DNA of 33,153 nt from an uncultured Erysipelotrichaceae bacterium (lineage in GTDB: Bacteria; Bacillota_I; Bacilli_A; RFN20; CAG-826), in NCBI GenBank assembly GCA_902800905.1, contig CADCGC010000018.1, positions 1 to 33,153 of the forward strand, read 5' to 3'. Below are positions 24,827-31,774 of this stretch, one piece after another (the first letter of the stretch is position 1; each line of letters starts with the position of its first letter). The position numbers and the translations under genes were made by a program. The notes below the pieces were generated by a model. It was given only the letters and a program-made list of their open reading frames with translations. It was not told the DNA's origin and searched no databases.

Positions 24827-26076
24827 TCATTTTCTCCCATTTTTTTGAGCCTAGCGTAATACATACAAGAGTCGTAGCTTTCAAATGGGAAAAATTGATG
24901 TTCTTCGATAAGAGAGTAGTTAGGATGTTTCACGATAAAGTTCGCAATTAAGTTCCCAGCTTCCTTTCTTGATAATGTTGGAATCATGTAGACAAGTTCG
25001 CCATCAACTTCGACATATTTGGAGCATTCTTCAAGACATTTGAATTCTTCTTGAATAATCGTGTCGAGTTGCTCTTGTTTAACTCTTAAGAAGTAATCTG
25101 GAGTACTTCTAAGAAGGTCTAAAGTAGAACTTCTAGGCAAGCAAATGAAAACGTTAACTTTCTTAGAAATACAAGTTAAGAGATTCTCATAGTTTGCTTC
25201 ATAAATATATAAATGGGTATAACCCATTGCTTTGGCAACGTTTCTAGTTTCATATAAAGATTGGGTGTGATTAATCACTACATCAAGTGGATAATCTTTT
25301 CCAAATCTTGTCAATAATTCGAGATAAATATTATTTGGGGTTTCTGAATAGATTGCCACTCTCTTGATTGGGTCTAATTCTAAAGAATCTAAGATGAATT
25401 TAGTCGCCATCTTCATAAAGAAGATTTTGTTTTCTTTAAATTCTTCTAAGTTCTTCGCGTTTCCTCTGCCTTGATAGACCACCATTCCATCAACTGGAGC
25501 TTTCGAGTAATCTGGGTGTTTAGAGAGGAATTCGTTGATATCAACTTCTTTTTCGTTAATACGAATTGAGGCAATGCTTTGACGATAATTGACTTTAAGA
25601 ACTTTAAAGACCACACCTTTACCGTATTGTTTTTGCCACATTCTAATGACCCACGCTGGAGTGTTATATCTTAAAGATAAGAATTCTGGAGAAGCCTTAT
25701 CTAATTCTTCTGGAATATATTCGTTTGTTGAATCGATGAATTTAATCAAATCATCAACTTCGGTCATTGGCATATCATTCTTTGCTAATGCAAGGAGTTC
25801 AGCGTCTTTGAATCTTCTTAAGAAAAGATGGTTTGCTAAATAGAATCTTAAATAGACTGTTTTTTCAAATTCAATCGATTCACTAATAAAGCGATTGATA
25901 AGACTATCAAAAATATAGTGATGTCTAAGTTCACATCCCACTAACGCTGTGATGTTTGATTTTGTAACTGGATCAACATCGATCTTTTTAAATGTTTTGC
26001 GTAGCACTAAAGCAAATGGCATTTCATCCACAACAAGCTTTAATAATACACTTTTGCCAATTTCAAATTCGTTCAT
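24823..26076 (-). CDS. RsmB-like protein without methyltransferase motifs
   Basis: It lies just upstream of rlmN, where Bacillota carry rsmB (16S rRNA m5C967 methyltransferase), and its 417 residues follow that architecture. A NusB-like N-terminal domain includes VGCELRHHYIFDSLI (46-60). A linker reads RYNTPAWVIRMWQKQYG (136-152) and SIASIRINEKEVDINEFL (167-184). The C-terminal layout keeps LLRSTPD, LVYMIPTLSRKEAG and a closing MYYARLKK. However, DAPCSG has become a segment near CLPRSST (312-318) without a usable Cys, and YSTCT has become YMIPT (363-367). The SAM-binding DxCAAPGGKT region reads AIYSETPNNIY (241-251). So both family cysteines and the cofactor motif are gone, although the frame is intact. 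I infer an inactive, possibly RNA-binding or scaffold protein. Confidence 0.75.
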   Translation of the reverse strand: MNEFEIGKSVLLKLVVDEMPFALVLRKTFKKIDVDPVTKSNITALVGCELRHHYIFDSLINRFISESIEFEKTVYLRFYLANHLFLRRFKDAELLALAKNDMPMTEVDDLIKFIDSTNEYIPEELDKASPEFLSLRYNTPAWVIRMWQKQYGKGVVFKVLKVNYRQSIASIRINEKEVDINEFLSKHPDYSKAPVDGMVVYQGRGNAKNLEEFKENKIFFMKMATKFILDSLELDPIKRVAIYSETPNNIYLELLTRFGKDYPLDVVINHTQSLYETRNVAKAMGYTHLYIYEANYENLLTCISKKVNVFICLPRSSTLDLLRSTPDYFLRVKQEQLDTIIQEEFKCLEECSKYVEVDGELVYMIPTLSRKEAGNLIANFIVKHPNYSLIEEHQFFPFESYDSCMYYARLKKMGENE

Positions 26077-26082
26077 ACCTTT

Positions 26083-26111
26083 ATTTTACGCAATTATGCG
26101 TGTATATATAA
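26083..26111 (-). promoter_or_regulatory. Promoter candidate of the RsmB-like/rlmN operon
   Basis: On the minus strand TAAAAT (26083-26088) lies 6 bases before the ATG; the hexamer 17 bases upstream (TTATAT) is weak. An interrupted palindrome, ACGCA (26088-26092) and TGCGT (26097-26101), overlaps the spacer and could be an operator. Confidence 0.3.
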
Positions 26112-26148
26112 AGAAATTTTTCAAAAAGTTTAGATAGTATTTGATTTT

Positions 26149-26598
26149 TTACTTAGGGAGCTTTGCAAAAATATCACCTGTAAAAATCTCGTCTTCCCCT
26201 TCTCCTTCTTCCATATCTTCAGTGTATTCTTCATCAAAATTCACTAAGTTCTTGTCTTCTAAGAAGAGAGGATATTCGTTATTTCTACTAGATTCATAAT
26301 GGTCAACTGAATAATATTTGAAAAGAACATCTAAATGAATCGCTACTTCAGAGATATAGTGTTTTAATAAGTTGAACATTTGTTCTTGAAGAACCTCAAC
26401 TTTTTTAGGAGCGTTAACTTCAACAAACACTCTCCAAGAAGTTTGTTCATTTCCATTATGGAACACCATGTTATTTGAGGAGATGAAATGAACATCATCT
26501 TCATCAATCTCATAGACTTTTGCTATGTCTTTACTAATTCTTTCACTAAGTTCACCAACGATGAATTGGTCTAAACCATAAATATTAATTGTTACCAT
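26149..26598 (-). CDS. DUF1904-like small protein with acidic tail
   Basis: The 149-residue protein starts MVTINIYGLDQFIVGELSERISKDIAKVYEI. It then has DVHFISSNNMVFHNG and WRVFVEVNAP, and a long helix to about residue 100. This layout (strand, helix with a lysine, strand, then strand and long helix) resembles the DUF1904/tautomerase-like fold; the match is from memory and not firm. Residues about 112-143 form a very acidic, probably disordered tail. It follows priA, where many Bacillota have def and fmt. GAGG lies 11 bases before the ATG. Function unknown. Confidence 0.6.
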   Translation of the reverse strand: MVTINIYGLDQFIVGELSERISKDIAKVYEIDEDDVHFISSNNMVFHNGNEQTSWRVFVEVNAPKKVEVLQEQMFNLLKHYISEVAIHLDVLFKYYSVDHYESSRNNEYPLFLEDKNLVNFDEEYTEDMEEGEGEDEIFTGDIFAKLPK

Positions 26599-26632
26599 CT
26601 TGTAAAACCTCGCTTATATCATATCAATTTTT

Positions 26633-28828
26633 TTAAAAATTGTAAGGGTCAATATTCACTGATATTGAAATCGAACCTTTTGATGAGTTTGCTTTAATTA
26701 ATCTTTCAAGAACATTTCTAATCAATTCTTGGTTTTTATATTTAATCAAAACTGAACGAAGGTGATTATTATTCTCATAAGGAATAAATGGAGTGGTTGG
26801 TCCTAATATCACCGCATCTTCTTTTAATTCTTCGTTTAGTTTATCAATCAATACATAAGTATATTGGATGACTGATTCTTCATTTTTCCCACTTACTGTG
26901 ACACTTGCTAAGAAGGTGTATGGAGGGAATGATTGAGCTTTTCTCATTTCCATTTCTTTTCTATAGAAAAGTTCATAGTCTTGTCGTGCCGCCATAGTGA
27001 TCGCGTAGTGAGATGGATTATATGCCTGAATGATTGCTTCACCCTTCTTATCACTTCTTCCACTTCTACCAACAGCCTGGGTGATGAGTTGGAAGACTCT
27101 TTCAGCGCTTCGATAACTTGGTAAAGACAAACCGATATCCGCCATAACGATGCCAACTAAAGTCACATCAGGGAAATCGTGTCCTTTAGCGATCATCTGT
27201 GTCCCAATTAAAACATCCGCTTCTCTTTTTCTAAATGACTCTACAATAGTAGGAATCTTGGTTCTAATTTTAGCGGAATCACTATCTAGTCTTAATGTAC
27301 GTGCTTCTGGATATAAACGATGAATTTCTTCTTCAATTCTTTCGGTTCCAAATCCACTTCTCATTAAATATTTTGAGCCACACATTGGGCAATTATCGAT
27401 AGAAGGTTCAACGTAATTACAGTGATGGCATTTAAGCATCAAGTCACTTCGATGATATGTAAGAGGAATATTACAGGTAGGACACTTAAAGATATATCCA
27501 CAGCTCCTACAAGTGACACTGCTGGCGAAGCCTCTTCGATTGATTAAGAGAATCACTTGATTATGGTTTTCTAATGTCTTTTTAATTGCGTCTCTCATTT
27601 TAAATGAGAAGATATAGCTTTCTTTATCGATATTATGATAATCAGAGAGATTAACAATCGTTGTTTTTGGCAATGGTTGATTATTTATTCTTTTATCTAA
27701 TCTAAGAAGATGATAGACATTTTTACCCGCTCTAGCGCGTGTTTCTAAAGAAGGAGTTGCGCTACCTAAAAGAACTTTCGCGTGATGCATTTCTCCTCTC
27801 ATGATTGCTACTTCTCTAGCGTGATAGAAAGGAGGGACATCTTGCTTATAACTTTCAACATGTTCTTCATCTAGGATGATGAGACCAATATTGCTTAAAG
27901 GTGCAAAGATTGCGCTTCTAGCTCCGACTACAATTCGACAATCTCCACTAGCGATTTTTCGATATTCATCATATTTTTCAGCAGGAGTGAGTTCACTATG
28001 AAGGATTGCGACTTTATCATGAAAACGAGAAATATAATTTCTCATCATCATTGGAGTTAAGGATATTTCAGGAACTAACACTAAAACGGATTTGCCTTGA
28101 GAAAGATATTCTTCACTTAAAGAAAGATAAACTTCACTCTTTCCGCTTCCAGTCACTCCTTCAAGTAAATAGATTGAATCATTACTTTCTTTGAATTCTT
28201 TAATCACTGCTTCTTGATCAGGAGTTAAAGTGATGTCTTTTGAGTTATCATATTCAGGAATTTCTAATCTTCTCTTTTCGGTCTTAGTGATTTTTACTAA
28301 ATCTTTTTCAATTAATTTATTTAAGATTGAAACCTGTTTGATTTCTTTTTTTAACACTCTTCCTTCGTCTTTGATGAGTCGAAGAAGTTCAATTTGTTTA
28401 AAAGTTAAATCACTTTCATCATACTTATTTATTTCAGCGTATAAATCATAGGCAATCTTTGGAGCTTTTAAAGAACTTCTTCTTGGACTTAAAGAAGGTG
28501 GAAGCATGCTTTGAAGAACCGAGATCTTGCTAGCAAGATAATATTCACTAACTCTATCCGCAAGATTCATTAAATCTTCACTTAATAAAGGAGAAGAATC
28601 GATGACATCTAAAATTTCTGACATCGTAAAGCCATATTCTTCTTCTAATTCTTTAATTGATTTATTTGTTTCCTTGACATTTAAAACATAGCCCACTAGT
28701 TCTTGGGTATTAAAAGTCACTAAAACACGATATCCTCTATCGACTGGTTTATCGCCTTTATAAAGATAAGAAAAAGGACGATTCAATGAATAAGTGTTAT
28801 GTTCGATTAATAATTCGATGATTTTCAT
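26633..28828 (-). CDS. priA: Primosomal protein N' (replication restart helicase PriA)
   Basis: PriA recognises stalled forks and reloads the replicative helicase. The 731-residue protein has an N-terminal DNA-binding region, which recognises 3' ends. Walker A is GVTGSGKSEVYL (about residue 225), and Walker B is LIILDEEHVESYK near 318. VLLGSATPSLET follows. The eight-cysteine zinc region has CRSC, CPTC, CHHC and CPMC pairs at about 436-484. Helicase motifs V/VI include GTQMIAKGHDFPDV and ITQAVGRSGRS. It is somewhat shorter than the B. subtilis protein. It starts 9 bases after the end of the gmk remnant; rpoZ and coaBC, often between gmk and priA, are absent. Confidence 0.96.
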   Translation of the reverse strand: MKIIELLIEHNTYSLNRPFSYLYKGDKPVDRGYRVLVTFNTQELVGYVLNVKETNKSIKELEEEYGFTMSEILDVIDSSPLLSEDLMNLADRVSEYYLASKISVLQSMLPPSLSPRRSSLKAPKIAYDLYAEINKYDESDLTFKQIELLRLIKDEGRVLKKEIKQVSILNKLIEKDLVKITKTEKRRLEIPEYDNSKDITLTPDQEAVIKEFKESNDSIYLLEGVTGSGKSEVYLSLSEEYLSQGKSVLVLVPEISLTPMMMRNYISRFHDKVAILHSELTPAEKYDEYRKIASGDCRIVVGARSAIFAPLSNIGLIILDEEHVESYKQDVPPFYHAREVAIMRGEMHHAKVLLGSATPSLETRARAGKNVYHLLRLDKRINNQPLPKTTIVNLSDYHNIDKESYIFSFKMRDAIKKTLENHNQVILLINRRGFASSVTCRSCGYIFKCPTCNIPLTYHRSDLMLKCHHCNYVEPSIDNCPMCGSKYLMRSGFGTERIEEEIHRLYPEARTLRLDSDSAKIRTKIPTIVESFRKREADVLIGTQMIAKGHDFPDVTLVGIVMADIGLSLPSYRSAERVFQLITQAVGRSGRSDKKGEAIIQAYNPSHYAITMAARQDYELFYRKEMEMRKAQSFPPYTFLASVTVSGKNEESVIQYTYVLIDKLNEELKEDAVILGPTTPFIPYENNNHLRSVLIKYKNQELIRNVLERLIKANSSKGSISISVNIDPYNF

Positions 28829-28837
28829 TTTTCGTCC

Positions 28838-29268
28838 TTATTGTTTCATTTTTGCTTTAATCTTGTCGACTATCTCTTGAGCGGCTCTCGCAACATCGTC
28901 GTTCAATATAATATAATCATATTGATCGGTCATCGACATCTCTTTTTTGCCTTTTTGACTTCGATTTCAAGGAGAATATGTTTACCTTTGTTTCTTAATT
29001 CTTCAACTTTGTCTTTTGGGGTTCCATATCTATTTCCGACAAATTCTTGCCATTCTAAGAAGTTGTCAGCGTCGATATTTCTTTGGAATTCTTCTTGGGA
29101 CACGAAATAATAATCAACTCCATCGACTTCTTTTTCTCTAATTGGACGGGTAGTCATTGAGATTGAATATTCGAGCTTGAGTTTGAAATTATCGGTGATG
29201 TAACGACGAACTGTCCCTTTACCTACACCTGATGGCCCTGAAAGTATAACAAGTAATCCCTTTTTCAT
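28838..29268 (-). pseudogene. gmk: Guanylate kinase with internal deletion and frameshift
   Basis: Guanylate kinase converts GMP to GDP and is normally essential. Reading from the ATG at 29268 gives a perfect N-terminal half: LLVILSGPSGVGKGTVRRYI, then SMTTRPIREKEVDGVDYYFVS and KGKHILLEIEV. The frame runs out after 112 residues (stop at 28930). The true C-terminus lies in another frame immediately downstream: MSMTDQYDYIILNDDV, AAQEIVDKIKAKMKQ, stop at 28838-28840. Joined, the two parts make only about 142 residues against about 200 in the family. Roughly 55 residues of the core are missing, with the junction in an A-rich tract (28950-28970). It may be a real disruption with another gmk elsewhere, or an assembly error. 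Confidence 0.9.
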
Positions 29269-29277
29269 ATTGCGTAT

Positions 29278-29306
29278 ATTATACTTACAACAATTACTTT
29301 TAGCAA
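29278..29306 (-). promoter_or_regulatory. Promoter of gmk
   Basis: On the minus strand TTGCTA (29301-29306) and TATAAT (29278-29283) are 17 bases apart, close to consensus. Only 9 bases separate the -10 box from the ATG and there is no Shine-Dalgarno, so the transcript would be leaderless or nearly so. Confidence 0.65.
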
Positions 29307-29332
29307 AGCAAAAATAGTGAAATAATTAAATT

Positions 29333-30721
29333 ATGTTACCGAAGTTAAATTTAAAAGGAATTAATATCGTTGTTAACGAATTAAAAGATAAGGTTTTGAA
29401 TAACTTTATCTCTAATATTTCAATTATCAACTCTAGTGATATCCTTTTAACATTTTCTTTTTATAATAAAGAAAAACTATTGGTGTCTCTTAATCATAAC
29501 AATCCATTTTTATCACTCATCGATGCTTCTTATAATGAGCACACGATAGTTGGAAATTTAAACGACAATTTAAGGAAATATCTTAAAGGAAGTTATATCA
29601 CTAATATCGAACAAATTAATTCTGATCGTGTCATAAAATTTTCATTAACCAAAACTAATGAGTTTTATCAAAAAGATAACTACTATTTAATTCTTGAATT
29701 AATTCCCACTATTAATAATCTCATCATCTTAGACGAAAAAGAGAATGTAGTTTTTGCTAAACACTACTTGGATTTAAGCGCGGCTAGACCTTTACTTAAA
29801 GGAATGAAATATGAATCAGTGGAGCCAAATCCAAATCTTGTCATTAAAGATTTTGACTACGAAGAATATAAAAGGAATGTCAACCACTACTTAAGTGAAA
29901 TAAATCAAAAAGGAAAGAAAGAAAAAGCTCTCCCTTTATATAACCATCTTAAGCAAAGAGTGAAATCCTTAAGTAAGAAGATTAATGTTTTAACATTAGA
30001 AAAAGAAGAAGCCACTAAAAAACTTGAATATAGAGAGATTGGCCAAACTCTTCTCACCTTAATGAACTCTGAAGAATTAAATGATTATCTCGAATTCATT
30101 AAAGATACATATGACGCAAGTCTATCTCCAAACGATAATGCGAATAAATATTTCGAAAAATATAAGAAGGCAAAAAGAACGATTGAAAATGATGATAGAG
30201 AAATAAGAATCGCTCAAGAAAACATTGAAGAACTCAATCATATTTTAAGTATCTTTGGCTATTATTCAGACGAAGAGATTGAAGAACTATATAAAAAATA
30301 TCTTCCAAAGCATCTTCACTCTAACAGCAAGAGAAAGAAAGAAGTCGACGCTAGACTCCCTTACTATATTATTTATAAAGGAATTAAAATTGGCTTTGGC
30401 AAAAACAAAGAACAAAATAACTATTTAACATTTAAGAAAGCTAACCGAGAAGACATATATCTTCATGTTGCCTCTTTTAGTGGGGCTCACGTCATTATTT
30501 TTGATAAAGATCCTTCTAAAGACGTCATCTTAGTGGCCTCAGAAATTGCTTTAATTCTTTCTTCATTAGAAAGTGGAGACATCTATATCGCTGACGTGAA
30601 AGATGTAAAAAAAGAAGATTCGCTTGGACAAGTTAATCTTCTAAAACACGAGACCATCACTCTTCATGAAGTTAGAGAAGAGACCAAGATGCTACTGAAA
30701 GAGCAAAAGAGATTTAACTAA
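29333..30721 (+). CDS. rqcH: RqcH/NFACT-family ribosome quality control protein, short form
   Basis: RqcH binds stalled 50S subunits carrying peptidyl-tRNA and adds C-terminal alanine tails. The 462-residue protein has an NFACT-N region (about 1-150) with NSDRVIKFSL, in which D98-R99 match the Asp-Arg pair needed for tRNA recruitment in B. subtilis. A long charged coiled coil follows (about 195-330). NFACT-R then shows YKGIKIGFGKNKEQNNYLTF, DIYLHV and GAHVII (about 343-390). Bacilli RqcH has about 570 residues; the shortfall falls mostly between NFACT-N and the coiled coil, where the helix-hairpin-helix domain belongs. No Shine-Dalgarno precedes the ATG. Divergent from gmk; a terminator follows directly. 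Confidence 0.87.
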   Translation: MLPKLNLKGINIVVNELKDKVLNNFISNISIINSSDILLTFSFYNKEKLLVSLNHNNPFLSLIDASYNEHTIVGNLNDNLRKYLKGSYITNIEQINSDRVIKFSLTKTNEFYQKDNYYLILELIPTINNLIILDEKENVVFAKHYLDLSAARPLLKGMKYESVEPNPNLVIKDFDYEEYKRNVNHYLSEINQKGKKEKALPLYNHLKQRVKSLSKKINVLTLEKEEATKKLEYREIGQTLLTLMNSEELNDYLEFIKDTYDASLSPNDNANKYFEKYKKAKRTIENDDREIRIAQENIEELNHILSIFGYYSDEEIEELYKKYLPKHLHSNSKRKKEVDARLPYYIIYKGIKIGFGKNKEQNNYLTFKKANREDIYLHVASFSGAHVIIFDKDPSKDVILVASEIALILSSLESGDIYIADVKDVKKEDSLGQVNLLKHETITLHEVREETKMLLKEQKRFN

Positions 30722-30746
30722 AAAAGACCACAAAGTGGTCTTTTAA
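30722..30746. terminator. Bidirectional terminator after rqcH
   Basis: A perfect 10-bp stem, AAAAGACCAC (30722-30731) with GTGGTCTTTT (30735-30744), has a 3-base loop. It begins right after the rqcH stop. On the minus strand it is followed by a T-run and can also serve the small gene ending at 30769. Confidence 0.9.
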
Positions 30747-30768
30747 TTTTCAGTTTTGGTTCACACAA

Positions 30769-30993
30769 TTATAAGCGTGTAACAGTGAAACGGTTGTAAT
30801 AGTCACAAACGTATTCAACACTGTGTTTATTGCCGCCGACAATGTGTTCATCTTCAACTTGTAAACTATAGATGAAATGATTTTTATAGTAGTTGAACAT
30901 GTAATCAATAGCATCGTCTCTACTAGTGAAAATCGATTTTCTTAGTTTAACATCTTCACCGTCTACAACAGCGGTAAGTACATAATGTTTCAT
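30769..30993 (-). CDS. Small conserved-looking protein of unknown function
   Basis: I do not recognise this 74-residue protein. It starts MKHYVLTAVVDGEDVKLRKSIF. It then has SRDDAIDYMFNYYKNHF, a probable amphipathic helix, and ends YVCDYYNRFTVTRL. The pattern of two strands, a helix and two strands, with no signal peptide or membrane helix, suggests a small cytoplasmic alpha/beta protein. The ATG at 30993 lies 8 bases after GAGG; a TTG two codons upstream would be too close. It is the only gene of its transcript, with a consensus promoter (31060-31087) and a leader of about 60 bases that can pair with its own ribosome-binding site. Confidence 0.75.
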   Translation of the reverse strand: MKHYVLTAVVDGEDVKLRKSIFTSRDDAIDYMFNYYKNHFIYSLQVEDEHIVGGNKHSVEYVCDYYNRFTVTRL

Positions 30994-30996
30994 AGG

Positions 30997-31045
30997 CAAT
31001 ACCTCTCTTTCAGTAGTTTAACGTCGTGCTTGGGACGAGGTATTG
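30997..31045 (-). promoter_or_regulatory. Leader hairpin that can hide the Shine-Dalgarno
   Basis: In the leader of the 30993 gene, CAATACCTC (31037-31045 on the minus strand) is the exact reverse complement of GAGGTATTG (30997-31005), which contains the Shine-Dalgarno. The 31-base interval can form an inner hairpin, CGTC with GACG. Closing the outer stem would block translation; a ligand, temperature or a protein could open it. Confidence 0.55.
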
Positions 31046-31059
31046 ATTAAAACGCATAT

Positions 31060-31087
31060 ATTGTAGTCCTTTTTTTGGAAATGTCAA
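31060..31087 (-). promoter_or_regulatory. Promoter of the small gene at 30993
   Basis: On the minus strand TTGACA (31082-31087) is a perfect -35 and TACAAT (31060-31065) a good -10, with a 16-base spacer. Confidence 0.7.
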
Positions 31088-31172
31088 TAGGTTTATAAAA
31101 TTTTTTTATATATTATTTATAATATATAATTTTAATAATTTTCAAAATATTTTTTAAGCATTATTTATTTGT

Positions 31173-31193
31173 ATATAGACTTTAGGTCTATAT
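31173..31193. repeat. Perfect hairpin in AT-rich gap
   Basis: ATATAGAC (31173-31180) pairs with GTCTATAT (31186-31193) around a 5-base loop; a T-run begins 7 bases later. It lies between the trmL terminator and the promoter at 31060-31087, and belongs to no gene I can identify. Confidence 0.5.
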
Positions 31194-31229
31194 GTGTGAT
31201 TTTTTTGATATATTAAGAAAAAATATTAA

Positions 31230-31255
31230 TAAAAAGAAGAGATTTTTCACTCTTC
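31230..31255 (-). terminator. Terminator of the atp-ppa-trmL operon
   Basis: On the minus strand GAAGAG (31250-31255) pairs with CTCTTC (31236-31241) around an 8-base loop, followed by TTTTTATT. The left arm lies in the last codons of trmL and the loop contains its TGA stop. Confidence 0.65.
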
Positions 31256-31774
31256 ATTTTTGTTTTCGTTAATTAAGAAATCTTCACCTTTAATTGCTTC
31301 CGCAGTGCTGAGATTATTGAAGCCTTGTTGTCTAAGAACCTCATACACCACAATCGCTACTGAGTTAGAGAGATTCAAACTTCTAGCTTCTGGGACCATC
31401 GGAATTCTAAGTAATCGATCTGGATGACTTCTTAGAATATCATGAGGAATTCCAGTTGATTCTCTTCCAAACATTAAGAAGATGTCTTTGATGTTGTTTG
31501 AGAAGTCAAACGTTGAATACACTTTGTTGGAATATCTTGTTACATAATACGTATCTGCATTTGGATAAGCTTTAAGATATTCTTCGTAGTTTGGATAGAA
31601 ATTCCATTTTAGAGATTCAATGTAGTCCATTCCCGCTCTTAAGAGTTCTTTTTCATTTAATGAAAAGGAGATTGGACCAATGATATCAAGTGTCGCATTA
31701 ATTGCAACACAGGTTCTCATAATGTTCCCAGTATTCTGTGGTTTTTCTGGTCGATATAAAACGATGTGAATCAT
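31247..31774 (-). CDS. trmL: tRNA (cytidine/uridine-2'-O-)-methyltransferase TrmL
   Basis: TrmL is a SPOUT methyltransferase acting on the wobble nucleotide 34 of certain leucine tRNAs. The 175-residue protein has IVLYRPEKPQNTGNIMRTC at the start and LMFGRESTGIPHDIL (about 111-125). IPMVPEARSLNLSNSVAIVVYEVLRQ (about 138-163) forms the trefoil-knot SAM site. The length is slightly above the E. coli norm, with an acidic tail (NENKNEE). Its ATG overlaps the ppa stop by 1 base, and its stop is embedded in the terminator hairpin. Confidence 0.94.
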   Translation of the reverse strand: MIHIVLYRPEKPQNTGNIMRTCVAINATLDIIGPISFSLNEKELLRAGMDYIESLKWNFYPNYEEYLKAYPNADTYYVTRYSNKVYSTFDFSNNIKDIFLMFGRESTGIPHDILRSHPDRLLRIPMVPEARSLNLSNSVAIVVYEVLRQQGFNNLSTAEAIKGEDFLINENKNEE

